From NCBI GenBank assembly GCA_001994995.1, contig MDJM01000078.1:1-64000 (forward strand): a stretch of 64,000 nt of DNA. Reading direction: 5' to 3'. Below are positions 63,048 to 64,000 of this stretch, in pieces (position 1 is the stretch's first letter; each line of letters starts with the position of its first letter). The translations under genes were made by a program, and so were the position numbers. Below the pieces are notes generated by a model that had not been told where the DNA came from, made no database searches, and saw only the letters and a list, made by a program, of their open reading frames with translations. The stretch comes from Candidatus Parepulonipiscium sp. PG-Nuni2H_MBin01. GTDB taxonomy: Bacteria; Bacillota; Clostridia; Lachnospirales; Cellulosilyticaceae.

Positions 63048-63182
63048 GGTATTTCGGAAATTAAGGGGGTGTTTTCACCCTGAACTTAAAGCGCACTTAA
63101 TTGTAAATATATTCACGATTGCAATATTTATAACTTAAAACTGCACAGCCATAACAAATGCAAGAAAAATATATAACTATAT

Positions 63183-64000
63183 TTATTTTGCAAATTCTAT
63201 AGCTCTAGTTTCTCTTATAATATTAACTTTAATCTGGCCTGGGTAGTCTAAGTCTTTTTCGATTTGTTTAGTTACATCTCTAGCTAGTAAGGCTAGATTT
63301 TCATCGTTAACTTTTTCGGGAATTACCATGATACGTACTTCTCTACCAGCTTGAATAGCAAATGATTTATCTACGCCATCAAATGAGGTTGCTATATCTT
63401 CTAGTTTTTGAAGTCGTTTAATATAAGTTTCTAATGTTTCACGTCTTGCTCCTGGTCTTGCAGCAGATATTGTATCAGCAGCCTGAACTAAAATGGCTAT
63501 AGCTGAGGTGGGGTCTACGTCTCCATGATGAGACTCTACAGAGTTTATAACTATAGGGTGTTCGCCATATTTTCGGCAAATATCAGCTCCTATTGTAACA
63601 TGAGAACCTTCCATATCATTATCTACAGCTTTACCTATGTCATGTAATAAACCGGCGCGTTTAGCAAGCCTTATATCAAGGCCTAATTCTCCTGCCATCA
63701 CTCCGCAAAGATTGGACACTTCAATGGAGTGCCTCAATACGTTTTGCCCATAACTAGTTCTAAATTTCATCTTACCTAGCAGTTTTATGATTGCTGGATG
63801 AAGTCCATTTACGCCTGTTTCAAATGTAGCAGCCTCTCCTTCTTCACCAATAATAATGTCTAACTCTTTTCTAGATTTTTCAACCATTTCTTCAATACGG
63901 GCTGGATGAATACGTCCGTCTACAATAAGTTTTTCAAGTGCCATTCTAGCAATTTCACGCCTTATTGGGTCAAAACCTGATAAGATGACAGCTTCAGGGG
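63183..64000 (-). CDS. rny: Ribonuclease Y, C-terminal part (partial)
   Basis: The last 271 residues are present; the gene continues past the right edge, and reading continues in frame to base 64000 ('[20 protein letters not shown]'). RNase Y is a membrane-anchored endoribonuclease that starts mRNA decay in Firmicutes. The visible part holds the end of the KH domain, then the HD domain with '[10 protein letters not shown]' as metal site and 'ESHHGDVDP', '[13 protein letters not shown]' and the C-terminal domain ending '[15 protein letters not shown]'. The anchor and coiled coil would lie outside the window. Confidence 0.97.
   Translation of the reverse strand, partial: PEAVILSGFDPIRREIARMALEKLIVDGRIHPARIEEMVEKSRKELDIIIGEEGEAATFETGVNGLHPAIIKLLGKMKFRTSYGQNVLRHSIEVSNLCGVMAGELGLDIRLAKRAGLLHDIGKAVDNDMEGSHVTIGADICRKYGEHPIVINSVESHHGDVDPTSAIAILVQAADTISAARPGARRETLETYIKRLQKLEDIATSFDGVDKSFAIQAGREVRIMVIPEKVNDENLALLARDVTKQIEKDLDYPGQIKVNIIRETRAIEFAK

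Noticed and set aside
62935-63138. 67-codon plus-strand open frame
   Set aside because: It has no ribosome binding site, runs against a good minus-strand promoter and shows no recognisable protein features.

Overview
The window is a low-GC chromosomal segment of a Gram-positive, probably spore-forming and certainly flagellated bacterium, most likely a clostridium of the Lachnospirales type. The clues are RecU, RNase Y, a MutS2-family protein, a FliN fused to a CheC-type phosphatase (FliY), the CheC/CheD pair, YlxF between fliJ and fliK, AGGAGG ribosome binding sites almost everywhere, TTGACA/TATAAT-like promoters and a SpoIIM-like protein. The species is an inference and cannot be fixed from this sequence alone.

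Left part (1-17.1 kb): a mosaic of short housekeeping and envelope units on both strands. They are an L,D-transpeptidase-like surface protein whose active-site cysteine appears to be lost, a metallophosphoesterase, a tyrosine recombinase, a formate/nitrite channel, a GH26-like lipoprotein, recU, a TPR-like protein, an RluA-family pseudouridine synthase, an M16C zinc peptidase, a YHS/TRASH metal-binding membrane protein, a DUF624 membrane protein, the arginine genes argG-argH, and a short MutS2 homologue without an Smr domain.

Middle (17.1-27.7 kb): a Ter-type stress region. One operon reads YceG-like protein, TelA, TerD, RidA, an unknown protein and the MutS2 homologue. A second unit carries two more TerD paralogues behind a clear sigma-A-type promoter. 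Between the two lie an auxin-efflux-type carrier and a soluble chemoreceptor ending in a zinc-binding CZB domain.

Right part (27.8-60.4 kb): a nearly unbroken minus-strand motility supercluster of 38 genes. It starts at flgB behind a TTGCCA-17-TATAAT promoter and ends at a strong bidirectional terminator at 27740-27776. It holds the basal body, C-ring, export gate and ATPase, hook, stator, FlhF/FlhG, CheA/W/C/D/Y and sigma-28 (fliA). cheB, cheR and a PilZ gene are absent from the run. Unusual items are a tandem pair of full-length flgE genes, a short 22-residue-repeat protein of unknown function inserted between fliJ and ylxF, a Met/Gln-rich linker in FliY, and a series of intergenic hairpins that may divide the long transcript. 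The stator looks sodium-type (MotP/MotS or PomA/PomB) by its sequence.

The far right (60.5-64 kb) holds a SpoIIM-like membrane protein, an NfeD-family protein, an aspartate-type aminotransferase with its own promoter and a small upstream ORF, and the C-terminal part of RNase Y running off the edge. I saw no rRNA, tRNA, CRISPR array, insertion sequence or prophage. The only gap over 300 bases without an assured gene is 62830-63182, described under the aminotransferase leader.
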